64,000 nucleotides of DNA, from NCBI GenBank assembly GCA_008694505.1, contig VZDJ01000090.1:2535521-2599520 (forward strand). Direction: 5' to 3'. This document shows positions 53,303 through 64,000 of this stretch, piece after piece (the first letter of the stretch is position 1; each line of letters begins with the position of its first letter). Position numbers and translations under genes: made by a program. Source of the stretch: Cyanoderma ruficeps. Lineage: Eukaryota > Chordata > Aves > Passeriformes > Timaliidae. The notes under the pieces were generated by a model. The model did no database searches. It saw only the letters and a program-made list of their open reading frames with translations, and was not told the origin of the DNA.

Positions 53303-56300
53303 CTACAGAAATGAAAGAAGAACTTGAGACTGGAATGGAATACAGTGTTTGCACTAATGATATTTTCATGTATGGCTTTGGATTATATTATTCTAATGGT
53401 ATATCAACGGTTGTATTGTTCTTGTTTGTCTAAAGTCCATTACCATCACTTTTTAGCAACAGATGGCTGTAATCCACATTTCATCACAAAAGCTAACGTA
53501 AGACAGTAAGGTAAGAAAGCCTGTACTGAATCAGGCCAAATTTGAAGGAAAAGGGTGTTAAGATAAAAGTGTAAGAACAAGGGCCATACAATGCAGTTGT
53601 AATATTTCTGATAGCTCTCCTTAGAAGTATTTAATCCGGTAAATTTACAGGTCATTCTGTGTAAAAATCTTTACAGGTAACATACAACACACAGAGTCTT
53701 CCCCAGAGGAAATAATACACTGTTCTTGGATAATTTTCACAGCCACTCTCACTCTCACATAATTAAGTTGCAGAGCAAGCCCACAGAAATCTGGGATGTT
53801 TAATGTAAAAAACAAAATACTAAAGAATCCAGGACTATTTCACTGATATAGAACATCACCAAAACAATGATGTTAGATAGTTTTGGAACAGATAGTGCAT
53901 CAGAGAAGTATTCCACTCCTTTGTGTGTGCTGCACGTATCACATGATAAATGTTATGTACACCCTTCATAGTATTTTGTGCATAATTAGTGGAACTGACT
54001 GAAAAAATCCGTAGTTACATCAAACTATAGGAAAGGATAATGGTGTAAGTCCTTCAATTTCCCTGGTGCTGGAAACTAACAAAAGCCATATTCTCAGAAA
54101 GCACTCATTGTATGCCACAGTTTTTCACATATTCCCCACAGAAGAACAAAATCACAGAACTCTCCCTTGAATCCATATCCCTTCCAGAAATGTTCACTGC
54201 TAAATAGCAAAAAACAATATAATTTTATGTAAATAAAAGAGATCTATTTGTGAACGCAGCTTAATAAATTTCCAAGTTTTTTTCAAAGGAAATGCTAAGG
54301 CCTTCATGCACTTAAAATTGCATATAGACATTTACCTGATTGATTCAAACGACTTAACATCATGCCTGGGTATTCATAAGTCAGCAGTGGAGCTGCTCAT
54401 ATTAATTTTCCTTAAGTGCTACTGGTCACTATTTAAAACTCCCAATTGGTTTTCTTCTTTTAATCATTATATTGATTGTTATGGCTGGTTACAGCTCATG
54501 GTCTGGAGAGAGTATCAGAAGAAATTAATCAAAGAGCCATGACCCTTTCCAAAAGCTTTATTCAGCTCCTGGGGCTGGACAGCAGAGCCACAAATGAGTC
54601 TGCATTAAGATGACCCAGATGTTTTAACAGAAATCCTACACTGTGAATCCAACAGGGATCCAACAATACGAATGCTTGACTAACACACTACTAAAATAAT
54701 TGTGCCAAAAAGGACTCAAAAAACAGAGATGAAAAAAATTGAACTCTAGGAATTTATTTTTGAAATAATGGATATCACTCAAACTTCTACCTTCCAAAGA
54801 AGGAGTTGGTACACAATTTCTCTTAAATAACCATAAAAAACCAAACTATAACTGAAGTAGCAAAAGATAAAACAGAAAGATGGTTCATGCAGAGTCCGGT
54901 GTTGTTGCCCTCAGGTAGAATGGCCTTAGTTATGCGGGGAGCACTGGTCCACTTACACTGAAGGCATGTCTATCCTCATGCAAATTAATTCTGACATGAG
55001 CTCATTCAGGTTTGCTATCATGCCAAATTTGAATCTGTTTTTGATGTGTTATCACACTTAGAAACATGTCACATGGTTAGAGTCACTGACTGTGTCTGAG
55101 CAGGAGCTGGTAACTAGCTAAAAACTGTACCGAACTGCTTCTTAAACATGACCAGGTGCCACCTGCCAGCATAAACCTCCTGTGGGGTGAAGCTGAGATG
55201 GAATGATCCTGGCACAGACAGCTGGCATAGCAGCAACTCAAACTGACCCATTAGACTTGGCCACAAAATGGGCAAGAAAACCAGAAATGCTTTTGGAGGT
55301 CTCAGCTGCGAGTTACGAGTAATTCTGAAAGATCATCCTGAAGAAGTCCTGAATTTTCTCTCTGCTTGAATATGCCTGGCATTCTGATCCACTTTTTTAG
55401 CATCCATACACAAAAGGAGCAGTTATATGCTTAGAACAGGAGTTCATCATGGTGGGTGACTCATGTGAATGTTCACACAGCGTATACATAAAGCAGCTCT
55501 CTCCAGACTGGGTATGTTTCTCCTTCTGCAATACCCACGGTGATTACAAACACATTCCATCTTCTCTGATACTCAGCATGTACTAAAATTAAGCATGCCT
55601 AACACCATTTCAGTTCCTTCCCAAACACAAACTCTCTCCATTGAGGGTCTTTAGTACCACTTTTAACCATATTTTGCACAAGAGCAATGCTTGGCTCATC
55701 TTACTGTTTGAATGCTAAAAATCCTTTGTATTCGTAGCACTGCAAGACCATTACAGCAAGGGCCACATCTGATTTAATACTTCCATAGTGGCCTGGTGCT
55801 AGACAAAGGAAGGGAGTTGTCATTTGGCAAAACCCTCTGAGAACTCTGCATCTTCATTTTGGGGATATGTTCCAATGAAAGATGACAATTGCTTCAGACA
55901 CTTCTGAATGGGGGTTGACACAAACTTCCAAAGCCTTGCACAGGAAGATGGCTGGATTTTGGGTTTGCCAACTTCCAGTAACATCTTGAGAACCATTTGA
56001 AAGATCTGTGTTGTTTATATGCTGTCTTCTTATAGCCCTTGATGGAAATAAACTTTTGAAGGAATTTATAAAAGAGCTTGGAAGGAAAGCCTTTTATAGA
56101 AGGTACTGTGTAGGAGCTTTGATTGGAAGGGCCTCAATATCTCATTCATATCACCATTGATAAGATGAAAATCATAATGATAGTAAGAAAAGTGAGGGTG
56201 AATTAATTTAATTCAGAACTCATGCAAAGAGGCACTTTGGTACTTAATGAAGATACAGAACAGGAATTTATATTTATATTTATTCCCTTACAGGAATTTA

Positions 56301-58075
56301 TATGAGACTCCACAGATGCCCTGCAACTGGAACTGTTCTGGCTCAGTGCCTGAATATTGAGAGATTAGTCAGACATCATGGGCACAGAGGTTTTCTATCA
56401 GTCCAGGTAGCATGGTGAAGGGGAGCAGGAACAATGATTTGTGGATTGTGATCTTTGTGTTTAGCAGCAATCCAAATTATCAAGCCTAGGCCTCATTTTA
56501 TGGATTGTCCACCAAAGTGGCACATGCCAAACCACTAATTTTTGACTCACAGAACCTATGTAACCCAGGATTTAAAAAGGAACCCTTTTTAGTGGCTCCC
56601 TAAAGGCAGTGGCTTCCCTAAGGGAATTCTAGGAGGTCTGGAACATTATGAACACAGAGCCTGAAAGTCTGGAATAATGTAAAATGGCTAGTCACACAAC
56701 CCTTTTAAAAACAAAATAAGAATCTTGCTGTTATTTCAGTATATAAGAAGCTAGCACAAGTTGCACAAAGCGGAGTAATGACACAGCAAATGACCACTGA
56801 GGAGGAAAGCATGGGACTGATTAAAAGGTAAAACCAACTTCCTGAGAACTCTATTGAAAAATGTGGAACAACTAAATTCTAAATTGTATGAGAAATTTTC
56901 AACACCCACCCAATTCTGGGTTGAAAATGAAAAAACAAAAAGGGGAACCAGCATTAAGAAGATCCTGCTTCATGTAGTTTCATTCTGAGTGCAAGAGTGG
57001 ACAGTGGGTGAACAGACATCCCCACCCCCACCCTTCCTGAGGAGATCTGTAAAAGGAAAAAGTTGTTCAGCCCTAAGTAATGGAATGGGTGCAATTTCAC
57101 AAGTGCTTGCACAAGCAGACTGTCATTGAGAGACAATTTAGTGGGCATGTCTTGAGGCTTAAGTGCTGCCCTGTTCAAACTTTGTCCTTTGAAACATTTG
57201 CTGTGTTGGTGCTCAGAAACTCAACCTTGAAGCTCAGAGTAGTTCCAATGTGTCTCTGACAGCAGATCTGAAAGAGTGCAGGATTCATATGTATTCAGAT
57301 CGCTTTTTAGAGGGGAAATAAATGTGTATACACACCTTATACATAGCAAGGTGACAAGATGAAGAAGGAAAGAGAACTACAGGAAACCAATTACTGCCAG
57401 GATCACTTTAAAGAAAATGTCCTTTTCTACCTTCAGTCGTAGTTGCATTCATGCTCATCCATGGTGAACTTTAGAAAACTGGCAGAACAAAGAATATTCT
57501 TCCCTAGGGCTAGTGCTAAAATAATAATAACTAGGAGTATATCTATTTTTCAAGCAGCTTGATTATTGATACAAGAACTGCATCTCTGTTAACACAAGCT
57601 GCTTACAAATGACAAGACACAATTGTGTGATAATTATGACAATATAATTTGGAAACTGTTTAATCAGATCTTAAGTACTAGGCAATATCAACAGCTGTAC
57701 AAGGTAATTTGTCTTCCAATATAATGAATGTTCTAGAAATACCCAGTAAAGATTATTATATAATTCCTATGGTGGCTATATCTCAGGTCAGCTCATGGCC
57801 AGACCCTGTTCAACTGAAGATCCCCACAGAGAAGTTGATGAACTTGTCAGGATCAAGGGAAGGACACCCTGTGTCACAGTACACTCATGAGAGCCTAAAG
57901 CATCAGAACTAGAGATTTCAGACTTTGATTTCTATTGTCAGTAATTTGCCCAAAAGCATAGTACAAACAGTATTTCCAGAACCACCAATGCCTTTAGATA
58001 AACATCCATCTGCTTGGTAAGACATATGGCAAACTGCTGAACAATGGCTTTGCTGAAGTAATGGGAGTTGCTTAC
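53303..58075 (-). other. STXBP5L: Intron between exons A and B (4.8 kb)
   Basis: It runs from GTAAGC to a TTTCTGTAG acceptor. No exon, RNA gene or confident transposon was recognised. At 56266-56325 there is a short repeat of AGGAATTTATAT. The rest is unassigned AT-rich intron. Confidence 0.8.
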
Positions 58076-58159
58076 CTCATCATAATAAGCTCTCAGATCG
58101 GCTCTTTTAGATCGTAAGTCCCAGAACACGATAGTCCCATTTTCATAGCCTATCAACAG
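58076..58159 (-). CDS. STXBP5L: STXBP5L exon A: WD40 blade, LLIGYENG
   Basis: An 84-bp exon of 28 codons, entering in phase 0 and leaving in phase 0. It reads LLIGYENGTIVFWDLRSKRA and then DLRAYYDE, about human residues 224-251. GYENGTIVFWDLR is a WD40 blade with the terminal W-D, part of the N-terminal propeller that contacts other factors in the exocytic machinery. The acceptor is CTCCAG before CTGTTG and the donor is GAG|GTAAGC. It is the most upstream exon in the window. A 4.8-kb intron separates it from the next exon. Confidence 0.96.
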
Positions 58160-59760
58160 CTGGAGGAGGGAAAAAAACCCCACAATCACATTTTCTGATT
58201 CAAAAGGTACATATAAATATTGAGCAATATAAAAAGAAGTAAAAAAGTGATGTGCAAGATTGTAATTTGCCCTGCACATAATACCTTGCTTTCAAATTAT
58301 CTTTCAGTATAAATTACTTCACATTGCTGACAATTTAAGATCTGACATGGAAAAAAAATGGCTTTATACACCTTTCTTTTCACTGCATGATTATGTGACT
58401 GGACAGTTTCCTCAATTGCACATCTGTTGAAACCAAAGACTGTAGCATTTTCTTACCAGTTCTTACCTTCCCTGCCGCTTGTTGGAGAAAGAAATGTTTG
58501 ACACCTAAGATACTTAAGTAACTTCAAACCAAGAGAGTCACCAGATTAAACTCTCATTCAGCTACTTATCCTCCTTTTATTTATGCTTGCTATTGTTTTA
58601 AAACATTCTGAAGAATCCTCTTACAGAGAATAAATTGCTTGCTTTCCTAATAATTAAAAATAAATTAACTGATATGTCAATTTTTACTTCTTCTAGAACT
58701 GGGATGTCATATCATCATGCACAACAGAGAAATACCAGCAAAGATTTCTGAAAAGATGAAGGAGAAGAAAAACAATGCTCAGGAGAAAAATAAGAATGAA
58801 TACAATCATTTCTTCTTGTCTCCACTGAAAAGAAGTGAAATATTGATCTGGTACTGTAGAGTTACTCTTCATTTGAACACAATTAATTTGAGATCTTACG
58901 GACAATATGATGTCTATCTTATTTAGGTGTCCTGGAAACTGCTTCACACAGAATCTGTCTTCTTAAGAATCTGTTTTGGACATAAAGACTGGAAATGGCT
59001 AAACTGGCAGACTCTCACATTTCTGCGATAGAATATTTTCTACAACTGGCAATGATAATTGCAGTTATTCATCATCTGTAAGCAGTTCTATCACAGAAGG
59101 CAAGAATTTACAGTTTCTACATAAAGAATTGTGCAGAATAATGACAAGATTATCTCTTAGTTGGAGAAACCTTAACAGCATCTTTGTTATCACTCACTTC
59201 AGCTTGCAGGAGTCCTAAAAATGAAATTTGGCTGGGCTGCTAAACAAAACATCACTTTCTTTCCAAGTTAAGTGCAGCTGATGCATCAACAGTGCTACCG
59301 AAGAGCCTGGGAAAACTCTCAGTTCTATTGGATATGATTCTTTTTATTGCCAGGAAAGTATTCTTTATGTGGAATCTTCTAGCCAGTCTGGAAATGATTT
59401 ATAGCCAATACATTTAATACCTAAATACGAACAATAACTTATTATGGTCCTGAAGAATTATTCTCCTGAAAAAAAGTTCAAACCATCCTGGAAACATTCC
59501 CGAATATTTAGCGTTTTTGCTCTGGATGGCTCCATATGGGATTTTGTGGCAGAGTCAGAAAGCATGCAGCTAACTGGATAGCACTTGTGTCAGGATGCCA
59601 TATGGTATTCTGGGATAATAGACTGCTATTGAGAGAGTGAACAAAGGAGGGTCTTACTGCAGCTGCTTCCACTGTTGGTATAGCAATCCCAAATGGAAAC
59701 CATTTGTATATCCAGGAGTTAGTGATGCTCACAGCAATTCACTTGAGTAGGTAAAGGCCT

Positions 59761-59786
59761 GTGCTGTGTTGTGCTGCACACAGCAC
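59761..59786. repeat. Small perfect hairpin
   Basis: Nine-base arms GTGCTGTGT and ACACAGCAC flank an eight-base loop. It sits in a GT/GC-rich patch of the upstream intron. It is probably an incidental inverted repeat, and no function is implied. Confidence 0.5.
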
Positions 59787-62619
59787 TCGGCTTTCAGGCC
59801 TGCATTGTGCTGCACATCTTTCCTGGCCACAGTGTGCTTAGCTGCTGGTTCTAAAGGACCCTGTAGGCCTCTCCCACTTGGTAAAGGCAAAGACAGCACC
59901 TTTGTGCCTTAATGTAAGGCAGTATGTCTCATGTGAACATCATTCTGCTCGACAATAGAAATGGATAAGGCTTTTTTTTTTCAAAAAAATCTTTTGGGAT
60001 GTCCAAAGACCAAAATGCTGGCAAGCCTCTTCACAGAGGATGGTGTCATGCTTTTAGTGAAGGTTCATCCAATGCTACACAGCCTGGGGTTCCCACCCCC
60101 CTTTTTATTTTGACTCCAATAAATAGTATTTTAATAAGTTATGGAGTCTGACTGCCCTCCTTACTGTCATCATAGCAAGCGCTTGCACCTGTGCATTACC
60201 TCTGGGTACCAAACCAGTCACGTTCAGTTTGCATCTACCAATATTCTTTTCCCCTCAGCTTTTGCACAAATATATTCAGAAAAGTGAAGGGATTGAAAAG
60301 CATTTAGTATGTGGCCCTGTTTCTTAATAAGCCTTTCTCCCTGGGGGAGCAGGTTTGTCGTTTGATTTTTATCCCTCCTTTTGCAAAGTTATCATGCTCC
60401 AGATAATTACTGAAAGGTTAAATACCTTTCATCAGAGGCTACATTTCATCTGAACTATTGCTGAAATGCTTGATGCACAACTGCACTAAAGAATTGCAAG
60501 TTACAAAGTGTCATTTCAGGAAAGAAATTGAAAGGCAAAGAGATTTGCTGCATAGCCAGGAATCTCTCTTTTTTTCCAGACAGTAGTCATGGTGCCTTAC
60601 TACCGACACTGTGGTACAGAACTAAAGTCACAATTCCAGCTTGGGTGAAAGAGGTTAGTCTCATTGCCAGGATATTTATGATGCTCTGGATTCTGACCTG
60701 TCTGAACCATAGGAAACTCAAACATTCCCACTCCTCTCAGTCATAGTGATCACTTGGGAAATCTAGAAGACAAGCTCTATTTCTGTAATAGAGGTAAAAA
60801 CCAAAACATCCATAAATGCAGTTGGAGAGGAAAACCCAGTCAGTAAGAGAAAGCAATAGAGAATATTGTTTCAAAGAGAAGCAATATCTGTAAAAAGAGA
60901 CAAGGATGGAAAAAACTCTTTAGAGTTATCTCGCCTTTTGTGCCACCTTGCTTAATTACTCATGCTTACTTAGGTTACAAAAAAAAGCAGAACAAAGGAC
61001 AGAATTTGGAGAGAGAAGCCTTGGCAAGGTCTTCCTTCTCTAGAGGAGTTTCATATTTTGACTTAAATCTTTCTTCATCAAATGCTTTTGATGATGGGAG
61101 GAAATTTCTTTTTTACAGTCAACCAATTACATTCTGGTACATGCCAGCAAGCCCCTTCCTTGTCCTGGTAACACAAAACAGCTGGAGAAAAAATCCCAAA
61201 CATAGAAGCCTGCCAAACAGGCTTGTTTTTTTTAGGTATTATTAGATCTCAGAACTCAGAGATAGGAAGTTTAGCCCACCAGCTAATTGTAAATAACGTT
61301 AAACCTTTTCCTATTAAGCTTTCTCCATTTGCTGGGAAACTGCAGATCATTCCACTTAATGTCTTTTCCTTTGTCAGCAAGAAAAATCATGTTTGCTACA
61401 GGTCTGCCACTTATAAATGTCTGTGCACTCCAGTCTGTCCCTAATGTACACTTATTAATTGATTTGGCAGACACAGTTATATTTCATGAACTTAATCACT
61501 TGGTCCCCGAATTGTTCTTCAGTGACACATTAAATGCCTAAATTCTCTTTGATGTCTGTCTTCCAGCCACAGCTTGTTAGATTCATAAAAGAGACTTGTC
61601 TCCAAAGCCTGCCTAGATAGCTTGCCTGGAGGCCACTCTGGAAATGTTTTGAATGGCAGAAGTCTTCTGGAATTGCATTCACTCTTTTGGCACACGGAAC
61701 CCAATCACCAGTCAATGAAATAAATTGGAACTTTTAGGAATTCAAAGAATCTTAATGAAAAAGGTGAAGATACTGCCAGTGCACAAACTTCCCTGGCATT
61801 CAAATAGAAAGAATGTCCTAGATTTTGAAAGGTCTGACTATGTTTTAGGACTCTCAACCACTCAGTGTTCATAGGAGAAATACTTATTTACTTCAAAAGA
61901 GTCCCAGGTCTGTAAACAACTTTGTAATACTCCAGAGAAGGCTATATCACTGGAGTCCTGCAAAGTACTTGTACAGTTCACTTTAATGTGCTGCCTATCA
62001 TGAAGTGGTGTGTGGAATCTGACTTCTGCCACCAATACATTTTGGTGGCCTTTGGTTAACTTGGAGCTGTGGAGATTAGCAAAGTATGTAGAACTATCAT
62101 CAAACAGTTCTTTTATCTAAGAACAACTCTGCTAAATTAAATAAGTCTACCTATGACAGTATCTTGTACTGAAATGGCCAAGAGTAAATACCAAATAATA
62201 TGGGAAGAAGACAAATACCTGCAACTCTCGCATATTCTCTCAGTCTGATTAATTTTCTCATTTAAGTATATCCATCTCCTCAACTATACATGGCTCTGTT
62301 TAACCTCACTTTTAAGAACCTGCTAGGAGAATTCAGCAAACCTCGTCATTTACCCTCACATTGATTTCTTTTGTGTTACCTTTTCTAGTCTTCTGTATGA
62401 TCAATACATTTGCAGCACACACAATAGCATTTGGAAGGAGTTTTATAGGTTCTACCCATTGCACATTTGAAGAAGTACTTAATTGGCTCATTTGGAATCT
62501 GACCTGTCAGCTTCATTTGGTATCCTTTTAGTTTTTATATTGAAAGAGACTATGGGCTGTTTCCATCTTCTTAATATCAACTGTGATTCTCAAACTTGGA
62601 TTCACAATCAGATCTTTTC

Positions 62620-63240
62620 CACAGTGAATTTTCCTGTCTCACTAAGTTGTCTCTCATATAGAAAACCCTGTCCCTTCTCTGAATTTCTTTTAGCATTATG
62701 TTCATTTTAGACACAGAAGGACAAGTGTTATACTCAGTATTCAGCAGGCAGGTCAACAATGCATTCCTTTAATAGCTTTGTTTTGTTCTCTATTCTTCTC
62801 TGCATAATGCTAAATTTTGATTTTCTTTACTGTTCACTACTGAGCATTGAGCTGACATTTCCACTGAATTATCAATCATCGCCCAAAGCTCTTGATACCA
62901 AACAGTAATCATTAGCTCACACCCATTGTTTTATAGGTAAAGTCAGAAATATTTTGCCCTACATGTATCACTTCTCATCATTTACACTTAATATACTAAA
63001 AAATATAGTATTTAACCTGCCATTTAACTGCTGAGTTTCTCAGCCTCCTTAAGTCCAGCAAACCAGGCCACATCACTGCTTAGTCTATTTTCTAGACTAT
63101 ATATGACCATGTTGAACAGTAAAAGTCCCAAGAGCTGCTTTTTCCCCATTTTTTCCCTCATTCTGAATAATGATCAATTTATTCTGCATTCTTTCAACTA
63201 AAGTTTAATGGGACTTAGTTGAAAAATGTAGTTTAATTTA
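62620..63240 (-). mobile_element. Old CR1/L3-like LINE remnant, antisense on the plus strand
   Basis: The plus strand resembles the antisense strand of ancient CR1 reverse-transcriptase and 3' regions common in turtles and birds. Landmarks in the expected order are a CTCTGAATTTCTTTTAGC-like segment, CAGTATTCAGCAGG, GAGCTGACATTTCCACTGAA, TTTAACCTGCCATTTAACTG, GCCACATCACTGCTTAG and CATGTTGAACAGTAAAAGTC. Between them the copy is strongly diverged. The match is from memory of the family's consensus, and both ends are approximate. No coding capacity remains. Confidence 0.72.
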
Positions 63241-63339
63241 TTTCTCTACGGTTGAATTTTTTTATTTAGAACTGTATCTTTTTATTTAATGTTTGGATCC
63301 TCTTTTACATCTGTGTGTACCTTTTACTGACATACTCCT

Positions 63340-63783
63340 GTGAACACTATCAATTCTACATTCTGTAAAACTGCAAGTGCTTTGTTAGCACCAATTCATT
63401 CTTTACACCACTCTCAACCTATCAATGATATAAAGAGATGCATTGGGATGCTTTTAGTATACCTTACATTTTCTACTACTTCTCCCCATAAATTTTCAAA
63501 GTTTGTTTTTTACAGGCATCTGTCTGAATTCGCTGTTGTTCTTCAAATGCTAATACTTCATCAGTTCCCAGATGCCCCCACGTGCCCTCTGGGCAACAAG
63601 CACTTGTATTCCCAAGCCAGTTCTCTTTTAACTCCCTTGCCTGAGTCCTTTTCATCTTCTCTCTTTCTACTGAAAAATATTTTTAGGTTTCTCATCAGAC
63701 AGAGTTCATGGCATTCCTGTAAAAAATCTTCATTGACAAGACCACTTTTTTTTAGTACCCTTTTTTCCTACTGTGTGCCTTAG
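63340..63783 (+). other. Unassigned 147-codon open frame in intron
   Basis: This is the longest uninterrupted ATG-started frame in the window. The peptide is rich in Ser, Leu, Phe and Thr, reflecting a pyrimidine-rich plus strand, and shows no domain I recognise. It lies just past an antisense CR1-like remnant, inside a presumed intron and antisense to the gene. It is most likely a chance frame in old repeat-derived DNA, and I do not call it a gene. Confidence 0.15.
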
Positions 63784-64000
63784 GTAGCTCATCAGCAGCT
63801 TCTGTTGTGGCCAGCAAATAAGAATGATGCCTCATCAATAAACCTTTACTCTCACCAGCTATTTTGTCGTAGATAATAAAAATTGCATTTCTCCATGGCT
63901 TCTTGTTTGAGGCTACGACACTACACTTCATAATGTTTAATTACTTTATATGATAGTATTCTAAATTCTTGACCTATTGTGACTCTTCCAGAAAAGCTTA

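Larger units (their letters stand above)
1..64000 (-). other. STXBP5L: Internal part of the STXBP5L (tomosyn-2) gene, 15 coding exons
   Basis: Seen: fifteen minus-strand exons whose translations join in frame across fourteen GT..AG introns and follow tomosyn order from LLIGYENG to ISLPVTTE. Known: tomosyns are cytosolic, Lgl/Sro7-like proteins with two WD40 beta-propellers and a C-terminal VAMP-like R-SNARE. They bind syntaxin and SNAP25 and restrain SNARE assembly in regulated exocytosis of neurons and endocrine cells. The linker blocks NFCMRGLSNFYPD and DHVNGHCTSPTS are typical of STXBP5L and not STXBP5. Neither gene end is here: no initiator exon, promoter, SNARE exon or polyadenylation region was seen. 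That the outermost 5.8 kb and 2.5 kb are also STXBP5L intron is inferred from the open exon phases at both ends. Residue numbers in the exon entries are approximate human numbering from memory. Confidence 0.95.
58160..64000 (-). other. STXBP5L: Intron upstream of the first visible exon (partial)
   Basis: The exon at 58076-58159 is preceded by a CTCCAG acceptor, so this is intron. I looked for the exon ending in the human-like residues HLSDSPRDEGK and did not find it, so it should lie beyond 64000. Contents: an old antisense CR1-like stretch near 62620-63240, a 147-codon open frame at 63340-63783 with no recognised homology, and a small hairpin at 59761-59786. The rest is unassigned AT-rich sequence. 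Confidence 0.85.

Noticed and set aside
58370..58430. GACAGTTTCCTCAATTGCACATCTG as a MIR/L2 core
   Set aside because: The similarity is confined to a common short word, with no flanking match.
1..64000. Prokaryotic or viral systems, CRISPR arrays, tRNAs, intact transposons
   Set aside because: The window is a vertebrate intron-exon landscape. No regularly spaced repeats, tRNA-like folds, intact transposon reading frames or viral genes were seen.

Overview
This window is vertebrate nuclear DNA, most likely from a bird. It is AT-rich, coding is confined to short exons with GT..AG splice sites, and the recognisable interspersed repeats are CR1 LINE fragments. Some of these end in the CR1-type ATTCTATG-like 3' terminus. 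There are no operons, ribosome binding sites, CRISPR arrays or tRNA/rRNA genes.

Essentially the whole window appears to be the interior of one gene on the minus strand: STXBP5L (tomosyn-2, syntaxin-binding protein 5-like). Fifteen coding exons were placed by reading the minus strand. They run from 58159 (upstream) down to 2551 (downstream). All fourteen introns between them are GT..AG, all exon phases join without a frameshift, and no exon contains a stop. The exons sum to 1,750 bp, about 583 codons. By comparison with the human protein as I remember it, this covers roughly residues 224 to 806 of about 1,186. The assignment to STXBP5L rather than its paralogue STXBP5 rests on the linker exons at 28308-28379, 21557-21622 and 2551-2721. 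The gene's promoter, first exons, last exons and C-terminal R-SNARE are outside the window.

Layout from high to low coordinates: 64000-58160 is intron holding an old antisense CR1. 58159-45360 holds eight exons of the N-terminal WD40/LLGL half, with a 171-bp intron between two of them. 42085-34068 holds three exons that finish that half, form an acidic/Pro-Ser-rich insertion and start the second propeller. 30196-2551 holds the exon leading into the hypervariable linker and then three linker exons of 72, 66 and 171 bp. Each is a multiple of three with phase-1 ends, so any combination can be skipped in frame. The introns around them are the longest in the window (6.7 and 18.8 kb). 2550-1 is intron again.

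Repeats found by eye: CR1 3' ends near 9250-9400 and 52258-52530, an internally deleted CR1 reverse-transcriptase piece near 31388-31600, older antisense CR1/L3-like DNA near 62620-63240 and probably 12720-12850, and a decayed reverse transcriptase of L1/Tx1 type near 4238-4432. There is a local 39/40-bp tandem duplication at 2121-2198 and a 10-N assembly gap at 14005-14014.

I found no convincing undescribed biological system. The most useful leads are the symmetric cassette-exon block, the L1/Tx1-like fragment, and the GC/CpG-dense linker exon.
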